Shown here piece after piece: positions 9,601 to 20,500 of a stretch of DNA of 45,532 bases (position 1 is its first letter; each line of letters starts with the position of its first letter). The notes beneath the pieces are model-generated. The model searched no databases and was not told where the DNA came from. It saw only the letters and a list, made by a program, of their open reading frames with translations. The stretch spans positions 1-45,532 of the forward strand of contig CAKZSI010000065.1 in assembly GCA_937918935.1 (NCBI GenBank), in the 5' to 3' direction. This DNA comes from an uncultured Chloroflexales bacterium. GTDB lineage: Bacteria > Chloroflexota > Chloroflexia > Chloroflexales > Chloroflexaceae. The translations under genes were made by a program, and so were the position numbers.

Positions 9601-10228
9601 GGCCGACCTCGATGCGCCAGAACAGCCGTGGGCGCTCGGCACGGGTGGGGGTGCGTAGATAGCGCATCTCGACCCATTCGTTCCCGCGGTAGCGCAGGGC
9701 CCAGTACACAACTGGCATGCCACAGGTCTGCTGAACCAGGGGCGTCAGAGCCGCCAGGAGCGCGTCGGTATCCACCTCACCGCGCAGCAGATGCAGCCGC
9801 TCACGCAAGGCGGCCTGCCGTTGTGCCAGCGCCGTAACCCGCTCGGCTCGCAGGGCCAGGCAACTGGAGGCGAGCAGGGCCGCAAACAGGTTGAGCCACT
9901 GTTCCCGCTCGGGGCTGAGGTAGCCGGTTCGCACGGTCAACCGGCCAATAACCTGGCCAGCGGCCTGCAGGGGCAGCGATACCTCCACGTGCTTCTCGTC
10001 AGATACGGTCAGGTCGTGGTGGGCACGCGCCAACAACGTATCGTGGGTGTCGGCGCTGACCGCAACCTCGGCCCAGATCAGGGTGCTGGCGGCGTCGGGA
10101 AAGGCTTCGGCCAGCAGCTTATCCGCCCGCTGCGCCAGATCACTCAGATCCGTGGCATGTGTTAACTCCACCAGCCGGGCGATGTTGAGGGGCGCATGGT
10201 CGGTTGTCGCTGCGGGAATCTGACTCAT
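6629..10228 (-). CDS. Large multi-GAF/PAS sensor histidine kinase
   Basis: This 1199-residue soluble kinase carries about four GAF-type sensor domains (about 30-145 or 145-300, 320-480, 500-670 and 680-830; the first is the least certain), a PAS domain (about 835-955), the phospho-acceptor H980 in MIVHDLRSP, the N-box N1099 in LLDNAVKYS, D1128 in KDNGIGI and a glycine loop GSGLGL. The second GAF domain is the most canonical, with GKGVAGYVV and an NDTQSD loop. The role is signal integration followed by phosphotransfer to an unknown regulator. It has no TM segment. The ATG at 10228 has no obvious ribosome binding site, so the exact start is less certain. Kinases of this length with stacked GAF domains are common in Chloroflexia. 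No response regulator is adjacent; the nearest is about 11.5 kb away. Confidence 0.9.
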   Translation of the reverse strand: MSQIPAATTDHAPLNIARLVELTHATDLSDLAQRADKLLAEAFPDAASTLIWAEVAVSADTHDTLLARAHHDLTVSDEKHVEVSLPLQAAGQVIGRLTVRTGYLSPEREQWLNLFAALLASSCLALRAERVTALAQRQAALRERLHLLRGEVDTDALLAALTPLVQQTCGMPVVYWALRYRGNEWVEMRYLRTPTRAERPRLFWRIEVGLSSMAISMSQAIETDNYLEACNVLEVAPLTYPDLPAAYAWHALPLRDHNTVLGALVVFSDRPELRLTPDDRELLHWLVGEAASIVHVALRHERAVEELRQRQALNQITRRLTSSLDPERVIELIVEQAPVLLNAEESSLLLLDEQTGELEFRYAAGPAGHRLLGQRLPAGKGVAGYVVSSGQPTIVNDTQSDGRFYRSVDGDSGFQTRSILAVPLRGIDGVKGVIEVLNRHDNAPFVEDDRALLEALADQAMIALENARRFASVDRALARRAQELDRSNERLRAILRASNLLRVEHQVEVLASQIADIVSASSGFRRVSVALMQQRRASEPALRLAAVTGPAGAPLAEPVSLAQFSRLLRSENARGSLTYLIEDGSGADLGLWSPETPVNAIAPAMETGRREIWRNGDTLVCLLRNSRNELLGLLALGDPEDGLRPSAEQVQILEILANQAASAIENAYLYAAQQHSLSRMMALNAFARALSTSLRSPQQILALTASGILEMSGARWATVFLRDPAGPALERAFHTGAPCTTEAEAEHLARQASVARRPLSRLPAPGQEGMLAVPLRGAGTTLGAICIGFEASLPDTGDVESLALFASQAASAIDGLHLLAQVRRGHDQLASIMASTREGMLLVSETGQVAVVNGAFYHLAAVEKWAAAPAKLTGMPITDVLEQWQAAALFLPHESALLADGIAAVAGGRESFVSGQFNGAGPGARALEWSVLRVTHEGQPANLEGAGSDPAWPILLTVRDITAAKAAERLRQDLASMIVHDLRSPLTSIITSIDMILRGVVGGVNDKQREILTICFASAQNLLNLISMLLDISRLEDGAMPVELSNVEVVPLVQRAMETVSLIAQEKRITIETMCEPATPLVCADADLVLRVLQNLLDNAVKYSPPDARVLLSVGPQGPSQVRFSVKDNGIGIKASDLETIFAKFGQVGNQRHKGSGLGLTFCKLVVETHGGRIWVESTPDKGSTFHFTLPVAGQDHPG

Positions 10229-10894
10229 GAGATGGCTATGATTACTCAGCGGCGTAGCCGATAGTTAGACGTGGTTTTGCTTCAAGGCCTTTTGCGATAG
10301 CGTTTGGGCGAGAGCGGAGGGCTGCGCCCCTGGCGATCTCTTCGTCCGGCAGCCACGCTAGACTCGTCCTGACGTTACCGGGGCGCGCCCGCCGTGGGCG
10401 GATAGGGAAAGTGATTGCGGGCAAAGCCCCCTACCCAGGCACAGCCCTCGCAGACATTCAGGAAGGTGCCGGATGCAACGGCTGATTACGTAATTTTAAC
10501 TCATTCTTTTTACTGCGTCTATATTGGTGATTCCTGAAATCTGACAGTATTTCCATCTATGGAATGTTCAGAGTGACAACAACGGGTTGGTGGGAAGCAT
10601 GGGCCTCGCCCGCCCCGGGCCCCTCTCTGTCTGCACGCAAGACGCCACCCTCAGGTTAACCAGCCCGCAGGGGGCTGCGGTCCTGTGCTCCCCACCTGCG
10701 CGTGAGGCGCCGCCCTCAGATGGGTGGGGAGCGCACCGCCCGCCACGTGCTCCCTCTCAGGTGCAGGGTTGTTCGAGCGAGGAGAGGCGATGGGAGGTGA
10801 GCGAAAAACGTTGTTGACAGACTGCTTAGAGCTCCCCGCCCCTCCCACACCAGAGGTGAGTCAAACGATAACAGTTACGCCATTTCGTCCGCGG
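10229..10894. other. Non-coding region upstream of the multi-GAF kinase
   Basis: No supported gene is seen in these 666 bases. The part next to the kinase start is GC-rich; 10490-10570 is AT-richer. A large hairpin is described separately at 10684-10742. The region should hold the kinase promoter, but I could not pick a convincing -35/-10 pair on the minus strand. Confidence 0.4.
10684..10742. repeat. Long imperfect hairpin
   Basis: TGCTCCCCACC is mirrored by GGTGGGGAGCGCA, and inside these arms TGAGG pairs with CCTCA around a CGCCG core. The folded element lies in the non-coding region ahead of the small membrane protein and has no T-run. Confidence 0.5.
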
Positions 10895-10923
10895 TTGACG
10901 CACCAGGGGGGCGCTGCTATAAT
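10895..10923 (+). promoter_or_regulatory. Sigma-70-type promoter
   Basis: TTGACG at 10895-10900 and a perfect TATAAT at 10918-10923 are separated by 17 bases. The predicted start is near 10930, leaving about 40 bases of leader before the ATG at 10972. This is the clearest promoter in the window. Confidence 0.8.
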
Positions 10924-10971
10924 CGCCGTCGCTTCTGCTTCCTTCCCGCTCCTTCGGAGGCGCATCACTCT

Positions 10972-11430
10972 ATGGGGATCTTCAGCTACCTTACCACGCC
11001 TGATCCCGCCTTTGGCCCCCTGGCCTGGACGTTCTTTATTATCCAGATCCTCGGGGTAGGCGCTGGCGCGTATCTCTATTTCCGGCACACTGAACGCAAT
11101 CCTGCCCGCCAGACTTTTGTGCGCCAGCTTGGGATCGCCCTGATGATCCTCGGTGGAGTCGGGGTGCTTATCGGCGCCCTGCGCCTGCTGAATGTCCCCG
11201 TGTTCAATCAGCGCGTCTGGTTCTGGATTCAAGCTGTGGTTGAAGCCGGCGTTGCCATATACGTTGTGTACTACATGCGCAGCGTGCTACCCGGCCTCGA
11301 GCGCGCAGCCGCGACCAGGGGCCGCGGCGCGCGCGCTGCCGCTGGTGATACGGCTCCCGAAGCGCCCCGCCCCGTCGCCACTACCGGACGCCGTGAGGCT
11401 CGCCGCGAACGGAAGCGCAAGAGCCGGTAG
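10972..11430 (+). CDS. Small membrane protein with basic C-terminal tail
   Basis: I do not recognise a named family. The 152-residue protein has three predicted TM helices (about 17-37, 51-71 and 82-102) followed by a cytoplasm-type tail rich in Arg, Ala and Lys (RREARRERKRKSR at the end). The ATG has GGAGG eleven bases upstream. It is a single-gene transcription unit: a strong promoter lies directly before it and an intrinsic terminator directly after it. That suggests steady, independent expression. The Arg-rich tail might bind nucleic acid or acidic lipid, but this is only inference from charge. Confidence 0.8.
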   Translation: MGIFSYLTTPDPAFGPLAWTFFIIQILGVGAGAYLYFRHTERNPARQTFVRQLGIALMILGGVGVLIGALRLLNVPVFNQRVWFWIQAVVEAGVAIYVVYYMRSVLPGLERAAATRGRGARAAAGDTAPEAPRPVATTGRREARRERKRKSR

Positions 11431-11478
11431 TCGAGGTCCTCGGTTGCCACACGTTGGGTTACCGATATTAAGGAGCAG

Positions 11479-11514
11479 GGCCGGAAGTGTTTCTTGCACT
11501 TCCGGCCTTTTTCT
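11479..11514 (+). terminator. Intrinsic terminator of the small membrane protein gene
   Basis: GGCCGGAAGTG and CACTTCCGGCC form a perfect 11-bp stem with a 7-base loop, followed by TTTTTCT. It sits 49 bases after the stop codon. Confidence 0.9.
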
Positions 11515-11531
11515 ATTTCCCTACAGACGGG

Positions 11532-11570
11532 CAGGGGGTATGGGGAAACCAGGTTTCCCCATACCCCCTG
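11532..11570. repeat. Perfect 19-bp palindrome with a single-base centre
   Basis: The arm CAGGGGGTATGGGGAAACC is exactly mirrored around one A. It lies between two convergent genes, 22 bases past the giant protein's stop codon, and may terminate or protect that transcript. Its core GGGGAAACCAGGTTTCCCC is nearly the same as the core of the tandem repeat at 45311-45329. Its outer end CAGGGGGTA resembles palindromes at 29231, 30552 and 41376. Confidence 0.85.
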
Positions 11571-11591
11571 TCCGTGCAACAGCCAGGACCG

Positions 11592-14500
11592 TCACCGACG
11601 GAGTAGCGGCAGGTAGACCTGAAAACCGGTACTGAGAGCGCCGCTGAGCCGTACCGGACCGTACACTGTCTCGTTGCCGTCGGCCTCCACCTCCACAAGC
11701 CAGTACCAGTAGTTCCGGCCTGCTTCGGCAGTTGTGTCAACAATGCGGTAGCTCTCACCCGTGGTCGCGCTACCCCGGCTCACCTCTTCGGCGATCTGGA
11801 TCGCCTCGGCGCGTGCCAGCGTCTCGCTGCGGTAGATCCGGAACCGGGCGGTGTTCATCTCGATCCCGGTGCTCCAGCGCACTACCACGCCTTCATCGGC
11901 GCGCGTGGCGCTGAAGTGCAGCAGAGTGATCGCCGTCGGGCTGAAGGGCGAGTTCACCGTCGCGCTGTTGTTGTCAGGGGTCGGGTCGTTGCCGTTGGCC
12001 CCATCATCGCTGATGCTAGCTGCGTTCACGATCACGGTCACGCCAGGCGGCATGGGGTCGTCCACGACGACGGCGAAAGTCACATCGCCGCCGGTTCCCG
12101 CGGGCACGCTGCCCACATTGAAGAGGCAGATGCTGCCCGCAGGCGCTCCATCGCGGCAATTCCAGCCGGCAGTGCTGCCTGCTGCGCTAAAGGTGGTGTG
12201 GTCGGGCACGGTCTCCCGGATGACCACCCCCGTCGCCCCCTGGTTGCCTGCATTGCGGTACTCCAGCCGGTAGGGCAGCGGGCGCCCCGGCACCGGCACA
12301 CTACCGCCCGTGCTCTTGCTCAGTTGCAAATCGGGCGCCGCAGACACCGGCGTGGAGTCGCTGGCCGCGTTGTCGGAGGAGTCGCGGTCGGGACCCCTGG
12401 CGCCGTCGTCGCTGATGCGCGCTGCGTTGACCACCTCGCTCACCCCCGCCGGCAGCGGGTCATTCACCCGCACCACGAAGTTGACCGTGCCCGATTCGCC
12501 CGCGGGGAGATCGCCCACGGTGTAGACACACTCACTGCCTGCGCTGGCGTCCGGCGCGCAGCTCCAGCCGGCGTTCTCGGCCAGACTGGCGTCGAAGCTG
12601 GTGTGCAGCGGCACCGTCTCGCGCAGGGTCACGCCGGTGACATCAATACCGCCGGTGTTGGTGTAGGAGAGCACGAAGCGGATCAATCCCCCCGGCTCGG
12701 CGCTGGCCCCGCCGTCGCTCTTGGTCAGCGCCAGGTCAGGCCGCACGTAGTCAGTATCGCTGGCCGTGTTGTTGCCCGACGTCGGGTCAGCGCCGTTGGC
12801 CCCGTCGTCGCTGGCGGTGGCAGTATTCACGATAGCTCCACCCGCGTTTATGAAGGGATTGGCGACCTGCACCGTGACGGTGCGGGTGACCTCCGCGCCG
12901 CCGGGCAGGTCGAAGGGCGGCCAGGTGACCACTCCGCCGCTCTCCGTGCCGCCGTCGCTGGCCGCCACGAAGCTCACACCGGCAGGCAGCGTGTCGCGCA
13001 CCTCCACACCCGTAGCGCCGCGGTTGCCCACGTTGCGCACGCGCAGGGTGTAGGTCAGCGTCTGCCCGGGGAGGACAAAGTCCTCGCCATCGTCCTTAGT
13101 CACCACCAGGTCCGGCGCGGCGGTGAGCGGCGTGCTATCACCGGCCTGGTTGTTGTCCGGGGTGGGATCGGCGCCGTTGCTGCCGTCGTCGCTGATGCGG
13201 GCGGCGTTGACCACTTCGGTCACCCCCGCCGGCAGCGGGTTGTTGACCCGCACGACGAAGTTGACGCTGCCGCTGGCCCCCGCCGCCAGGTTGCCGACCG
13301 TGTAGGTGCAGGTGCTCCCCGCGCTACCGTCGGGTGTACAGGTCCACCCCGCTGTGCTGGCCGTGGCATCGAAGCTGGTGTTGGCCGGCACGGTCTCGGT
13401 GAGAACCACGCCGGTGGCCTCCTGGTTGCCCACGTTGCGGTAGCTGAGGATATAGGTGATCGCTCCGCCCGGCTCGGCACTGGCGCCGCCGTCGCTCTTG
13501 GTCAACTGCAGATCGGGCGCTGCGGTGACCGGCGTGCTGTCGCTGGCGGTGTTGTCCGAGGTGTCCAGGTCAGCGCCGTTGCTCCCATCATCACCAATGC
13601 TGGCTGTGTTGGCGATCTGGATCACTCCGGCGGGGAGCGCGGCGTTCACCTGCACAGCGAAGGTTGCGCTACCACTGGCCCCCGCCGCCAGATTGCCGAC
13701 CGTGAAGGTGCAGTTGGTGCCCGCAGGGGCGCCAGCGGCGCAACTCCATCCCGCCGTGCTGGCTGCGGCATTGAAGCTTGTGTTGGCCGGCACCATCTCG
13801 GTCAGAACCACGCCAGTGGCCGTCTGGTTGCCCACGTTCCTGTAGTTCAGGGCGTAGGCGATGATCGAGCCAGGCGTCGCCGTAAGGTCGCCATCGCTCT
13901 TTGTGAGCGACAGATCAACCCCGATGGTGGTCAACACGGCGCTGTTGCTCGTGCTCGACTGGCTGCGTTCGCCTGGGGAGTTGTCAGGCAGGCTGCTCGC
14001 CGAACCCGTGGCGACATTGGGAATGGTATCGCCAGGACTCAGCGGGTCGTCCAGTGTGACGCGGAAGGTAAAGCTGCGGCTCGCACCAGCAGGGATCGGA
14101 CCGCCGGTGTAGCGCACGGTGAGTGCGCCATCGGTATATGAGTCGTAGCTGAAGCCCGCCGGTGTCGTTCCTTCCGCGGCGTTCACGAAGACCGCATCCA
14201 GGGCGTCCTGGATCAGCACATCGAAAGCATCCGCCGTGCCAGTGTTGCGCACGGTCAGGGTTACCTCGATGGTCTGGCCAGCGTAGGCCCGGTCGGGGTT
14301 GAAGCTCTTGGTGATCTCCAGTCGCGGCTCGACCACCGTGACCGTCACCTCGTTGCTGGTGACCGGCGGGTTGGCGCCTACGGTCACGCTGGCGCGGTTG
14401 GTCAGCGTGGTCTGGGCTGGCGGCAGCCCCACGTTGCCGGCCTCGTTGAGTACGCGGGCCTGGAGGCGCACGCGGAAGCTGTTGTTACTGGCGTCATTGT

Positions 14501-17500
14501 CCACAACAACGCTGATCGCGCCGAAGCTGATCGTCACATCGTCGCCGCTGCCACCACTGCTGCTGACCGTCGGGGCCGGGGCCGTGCCGTTAAAGCCGCC
14601 TGTATCCACCGTCACCGAGCCAGGGACGAAAGCCAGGCCGGGGGGCAGGTCGTCCACCAGGGTGAGCGAGGGGATGGCGCCCTCAGGCAAGGCGACGACC
14701 AGTTCGTAGGTGACGATCTCGCCGATGGTCACGTCGGCGCCGCTGGTGTGCGAGGCTGAGGTGTCCACCAGGGCCTTGGTCAGGTCGGGCTGATCGATGG
14801 TGAAGCTGGCGCTGCTGTTGATCTCATAATCGTTGAGCGCACCGCTGTTGAGCAAGCCATCACCGCTGGCGCGCTCGTCGGGGCTATCGCCGTCGAGGGT
14901 GCTCCACACCGTGCTGGCGAGGTTGGTGATCGTCTGGCCGGGGCTGACGCTGCCGCCGATCTCGGCGCGGAAGTCAAGCGTCACGCTGGCGCCGGGGGGC
15001 AGATCGAAGCTGCCGCTGGCGGGCACGCGCACCACTCCGCCACTGATGGTCGCCGCGGGTGGCGCAATCCCCACGGCGCTCACATTAACCACCACGGCGT
15101 TGATCAGCCCGGCCGGGATGGGGTCGCTCACCACCACATCGTAGGCCGTACCGACGCTGCCGGTGGCGTGGCTGATCACCACCCGATAGGTCACCTCGCC
15201 GCCCGCGTCGGCGGGGTCCGGCGGGGTGAGGATGCTCTTGGCGATGCTCAGCACCGGCTCGACCACGGTGATCGTCCGTGCAACGGGCGCGTCCACGGTC
15301 TCGGTAGTGCTGGTGTTCGGATTGGTAAAGCTGAGGCGCGCGGTGTTGGTCAGGGTCGTGCCGTTCTGGTTGCCGATAACGTTGAGCACACGGGCCTGGA
15401 GGCGCACCAGGAAGGCATTGTTATTCGCAATGTTGTCATCGGTCGTGGTCACGTCGGGGAAGGTCAGCACCAGGTCCTCGCCGCTGGCGCCGGGCACGGC
15501 GGCGGGGCCGGTGCGCGTCACGCTCAGGCTGCCGACGTTGCCAGCGTAGGGCGCGGCCAGGTTCGGGTCGGTGGTGACGATGCTGTAACCCGTCAGCGCC
15601 AGGCCCGGAGGCAGATCATCGGTTACCACGAGGCCCTGGGTGACGCCTTCGGGCAGGGTCACGCGCAGGTCGAAGGTCACCACCTCGCCGATGGTGTACT
15701 GGACCGGCGCGGGGGCCAGTTTCTCAATCGCCGGCGTCGCCAGGGTGACACTGGCGGTCGCAGTGCCCCGGTAGTTGTTCCTGCCGGTACCGGACCCGTT
15801 GCGCTCGCCGGTGTCGCTGCCGGAGGCGCCGGGGGTGGCCGAGCCGGTGGGGTTGGTCGTCGTGCCGTTCGGGCCGGGCAGGCTGGTGTAGGTCAGGCCG
15901 GCGGTGTTGGTCAGGGTGCGGCCATTAGGCGCGCTGGCGTTCACCGTGGCACTGTACTCGACCGTCACCGAGCCGCCGGGCGGGATCTGGGCCAGTACGA
16001 TCTCTACCGTGTTACCGGCGCTGTTGTTGGTCACCCCGCTGGCGCCACCGCTCGGCGTAACGCTCACACTGGCGAGGTTGAGCGTAAGATCGGCGGGCAG
16101 CGGATCGCGCAGGATGACATCGAAGGCCGTGGCGCGGTCGGCGCCGGTGGCGTTGGTGTAGGTGACGCGGTAGGTCACCGTGTCGCCGGCATCAGTGGGT
16201 GTGGCGAGCACCTGCTTGTTCAGGGTGAGCAACGGTTCGGCGATGCGCACGTTCACAGTATTGGATTGCGAGCCGATCTGCACCCCGTTGACGCGCACCG
16301 TGAAGGTGTTGGGACGCGTCTCTCCGGCGTCATTGCCATCAAACCCGGAGGCGGTGCGATTATCCACCAGGGCGTTGAACTCGACCACGACGAACTCATC
16401 GTCGGCGTCCGAGTCGCTGTTGGTCAGGTTGCCAAGGCTGAAGGTGGGATCGGCGCCGGTGCCGAAGCTGGCCGGGCTGATGGCGCTGGCGGGCAGCGGG
16501 CAGGTGATGCCGCTGGAGAGCAGGTCCGCCAGGGCGGCGCTGTTGCCACTCACGTTCAGGCCGCCACAGCCGGGCAGGGCCGTGGTGATTGTCGAGGAAC
16601 TGATCCCACCTCCGGCTTCGTTGGCCACAAAGGCCACCCGCGCGCTGCCGTCGTTGAGGAAGGTCAGCCCGTTGGGCAGGTTGTCGAGGAGCTGGAAGTT
16701 GGGCGCGCTGCCCTCGGCCAGGCGCACGGCCAGGCGGTAGCGCACGATCTCGCCGATGGCCACCCGTGGCGGTGAAGCCGTATCGGACGTATGGGCCTCT
16801 GAGGTGGCGACGATGCTCTTGGTTGGCGCGGGGATAATGACCGTCAGCGTGGCGGGGTCGCTGGCGGTGGCGATGCGCTCGCCGGTGGCGCTGTCTGGCG
16901 CGCCGGGGGTCGCCGAGCCGGTGGGGTTGTCGCCGGCGGCGGCGCCGTTCGTGCCGGGCAGGCTGGTGTAGCTCAGGTTGGCGGTGTTGGTGATCTGCTG
17001 GCCGGGGCTGACGCCGGTTCCCACCGTGGCGGTGTACTCGATACGCACCGAGCCGCCGGGGGGTACCCGGTCAATGGTGACATCCACCGTGTTCCCGGCG
17101 CTACTGTTGGTGGGGCCGGTGGCCCCGCCGTTGAGGGTCACGGTCACACTGGCGAGGTTGAGGGTCAGATTGGCGGGCAGGGCGTCACTGATGCGCACAT
17201 CGAAGGCGTCGGTGACGTTGGCGCCCGTGGGGTTGGCGTAGTCAATGCGGTAGGTGATGGTATCGCCCGCGTCGCCGGTCGCGCTCGCCGGATTGATAAT
17301 CGTCTTGTCGAGGGTGCGGGCCGGCTCGACCACGCGCGCGGCGACGCTGTTCGAGGCGATCGGCTGGCTGCCGCCGGGCGCGGTGATCGGGCTGCCGGCG
17401 CGGTAAACGATGAAGTCGTTGGCTCGCTGGACGCCGGCGGTGTTGCCGGACACGTTCTCGACCAGGGCATTGAACTCGACGACCACATACTCGTCGTCGG

Positions 17501-20500
17501 GGTCGTTGTCGGCATTGGTCAGGGTCCCCAGGTTGAAGAAGACATCCGTACCCGAGCCGTAGGTGTCATTGTTGGTCGTGGCGCTGGCCGACACAGCGGC
17601 GTCGGGCAGCACGAAGGACGGCGTGGCAGGCGCGTTGCCGCTGATGGCCAGCCCGGCGCCGCTCAGCGTGTCCGAGGCCAGCCCGGCGCCATTGCTGATC
17701 AGCGCCACCCTGGCGGTATTGTCGTTGAGGAAGCGCAGCCCATCGGGGAGGCGATCCTGGATCTGGGCATTGTCCCAGCGGCCCTCGGGCACGCGCACGG
17801 CCAGTTGGTAGCGCACGATTTCGCCGATGGCCACGGGAGGCGTCGCCGTTTCCTCTGTATGGGCCTCCGAGGTCGCCACGATGGCCTTGGTCAACTGCGG
17901 CACGGCGGCAGTCACCGAGGCTTCATCAAAAGGCGGCCCGGCGGGATCAACATGGTTCGTTCCACCCTCGTCGCCGGCATAGCCGGTCAGCGTACCCCGG
18001 TTGAGGATCACCTGCCCCGGCTGGACGTTGGGGTCCACCTGGAGGTCGTAGGTGATCACAATAATATTTGAACCATCGTCAGGATGATATTTCTGACATG
18101 CGCCAACGCTAGTGTCAATTAACTGGATTCCATTATTGAAGAGATCATCTTCATTCCCCGGCCCGCCACCACCGAGATAGGTGAACGGAATGGCCGTGCC
18201 GGCGCCGTTGTACACCTTGAGATTGAGGCCCGCGCCACCGGTGGGGATGATCAGCCCCGGTGGGAGGATGTCGGTGATCGCGATGTCGAAAGCGCCCCTG
18301 TTACTGGAACCGGTGTTCTCGATCACGATCGCGAAGCTGACCAGGTCATTAGCATCCACCCCGGCGATATTGCTGTCCACCGGCGTTGTGGTCAACGCCG
18401 TAGAGCCGATCGTGCCCGTAAAGGGCGGACCAGCCGAGCCAGGCGCCGCGAAGGAGACGGGGCCAGCAGTCGGCGGAGACAGGGTCGCACCGGGGTTGGT
18501 GCTGCCGGTCACGCCTTTGCTGATCCGCAGGATCGGCTGGGTCATCACCACCTGCGCAATGGCATCATCGGTGGCCTCCGCCAGCCCGGTGGACCCGGCG
18601 ATGCGGCGCACCTGGTTGGTAAGCAGGAGCCGGTCGGCAGTGGGCCGGTCGCTGGCCCGCACCGTCAGCAGCAGGTCAATCTGGCTGGGGAGCGACTGGG
18701 GATCGTCGAAGTCGCCAAAGTTGAAACTGACCGAGTTGCCCACCGTACTGACGCTGACAGTGGGATGCGGCACAACGGCGACGGGGAAGCGGGCGCGCCA
18801 GGTATCGGCGGGACCGTAGGTTGCAGTATTGACCGGGGGGATGCTCCCGGCGATATTCGGATCGAACGTGAACGTGGTCACCGGAAAGATCGGCAGGGGC
18901 AGATAGTCTACCAGGCGCAGATCCTCGGCATCGCTGGTGGGCAGGGTCAACTGGAGGCGATAGGTCACTGTGTCGCCAGGGGCCAGTTGCACCGGACTGG
19001 GGAGGGTGGTGTTGCCGTTGAGGGCATAGATCGCCTTGCTGAGCGCGCCGCGGGCGATGCCGACCCCGGCGGCGCTGCCATCGCCAACAATCACGCCCGT
19101 GGCGCCAAGGTTCGCCACATTCAGCAGCGCACCGGTGACGGTCACCTGGTTGCTGAAGCGGTCACCCTCGTCAACACTCGGATCGCCGGAGGGGTAATCA
19201 TCGCTGAAATCCTCCTGGATGACCGTGCGGAAGACGACGCGGGCAGTGGTGGGGTCGTCGTTGTACGCGCCACAGTCAGGAGCGGGGCCGCCGGTGCCGC
19301 CGGGGGGCACACAGCCGCCGATCAGGTTGCCGTTCTGGCCACGAGTCACAAGTTCGTTGGAGAGGCGGAACTCGATGCTCGTCGTGCCATCATTGGGCGC
19401 GGGCGAGGCAGGCGTGTAGTTTGGCGTGACGGTGAAGTTGGCGGCGGCGAAGGGCGCCGTTGTCGAGACAAATCCGTTCCCGTCAACCCGGAGCGTCGGC
19501 GGGAAGGAGGGATCGAAGCGTTGCCCATCGGAGAACACATCCTCAAGGGTCACCTGATTAAAGGCAAAAAAGTCGGAAATCTGCACATCAATGGTGTACT
19601 CAAGGGTATCGCCAGGGGTGGGACCGGCAGCGCCCACATCGTTGACCACGGCGACGCGCTTCTGGGTGGCCAGCGAGCGGGCGGCCAGGCGATGGCCGGG
19701 TGTCCCGGCAGTGGCGCTCACCGGTGTGGTCGGGTCGCGGGAGTCAACCGGCGTCCAGGTCGCGCTGGCGCCGGCGTTATTCTCCAGAACACGAGGAGCG
19801 CCGCTGGCAGGGTCGAGCACGGTGGCGCTGGCGGCATCCAGGCGCGGCACATAAAAGGTAAAAAGCATGCTCGCGTCGGCGGTGGCGGTCGTGCCGGTCA
19901 CCGAGGGAATGCGCCGGGTGAGCGTGCCGCCGGGGATGGTAGTCGAAGGCGTGCTCACCGCGACACTGGAGACCGGGCTGCCATTCACCAGCACCGCATC
20001 CAGGGAGACGAACTGCATCTGGGGCGGCAGGATGTCGCTGATCTCCAGGTCGGTTACCGTCTGTCCATCGGCCACGTCCACATCAATACGGTACTGGCGG
20101 GGGAAATTGGGACCGGTGGCGGTCTCATCTTCGGGGCCAAGGTAGGTCTTGCGCACCGAGAAGAGCGTCGGGGTGACCGGCTGATTGGGCCAGGTAGTCG
20201 TATCGGGGCTGGCGGGGGTAAGGAGCACCGGATCGCAGCACCAGTTATCGAGGGGATCGTTGCCAAACTGGAACCCGGCGCGGGCGGAGATGGGCAACGG
20301 CACGCCTGCGTCGGCAAGAGGACTGACCGCCGCCTGCACCCTGATCTCGACCAGGGGCTGCTCAGGGGTGAAGGAGCCGAAGGGCAACTGGAGCACCACC
20401 AGCGTATCGCCGGTCGTGCCGCAGACCTGCTGGTAGCTCCCGTCGGTGAGCCGGGCATAGGGATGGGGCACGCAGCCATCAGCGTCGAACGTGATGGTAG

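Noticed and set aside
10242-10424. 60-codon minus-strand frame just before the multi-GAF kinase
   Set aside because: Short, Arg/Pro-rich, no start signal; looks like GC-rich intergenic sequence.
11916-14141. 741-codon plus-strand open frame
   Set aside because: Shadow of the DUF11 repeats; its apparent internal repeats simply mirror the coding repeats.
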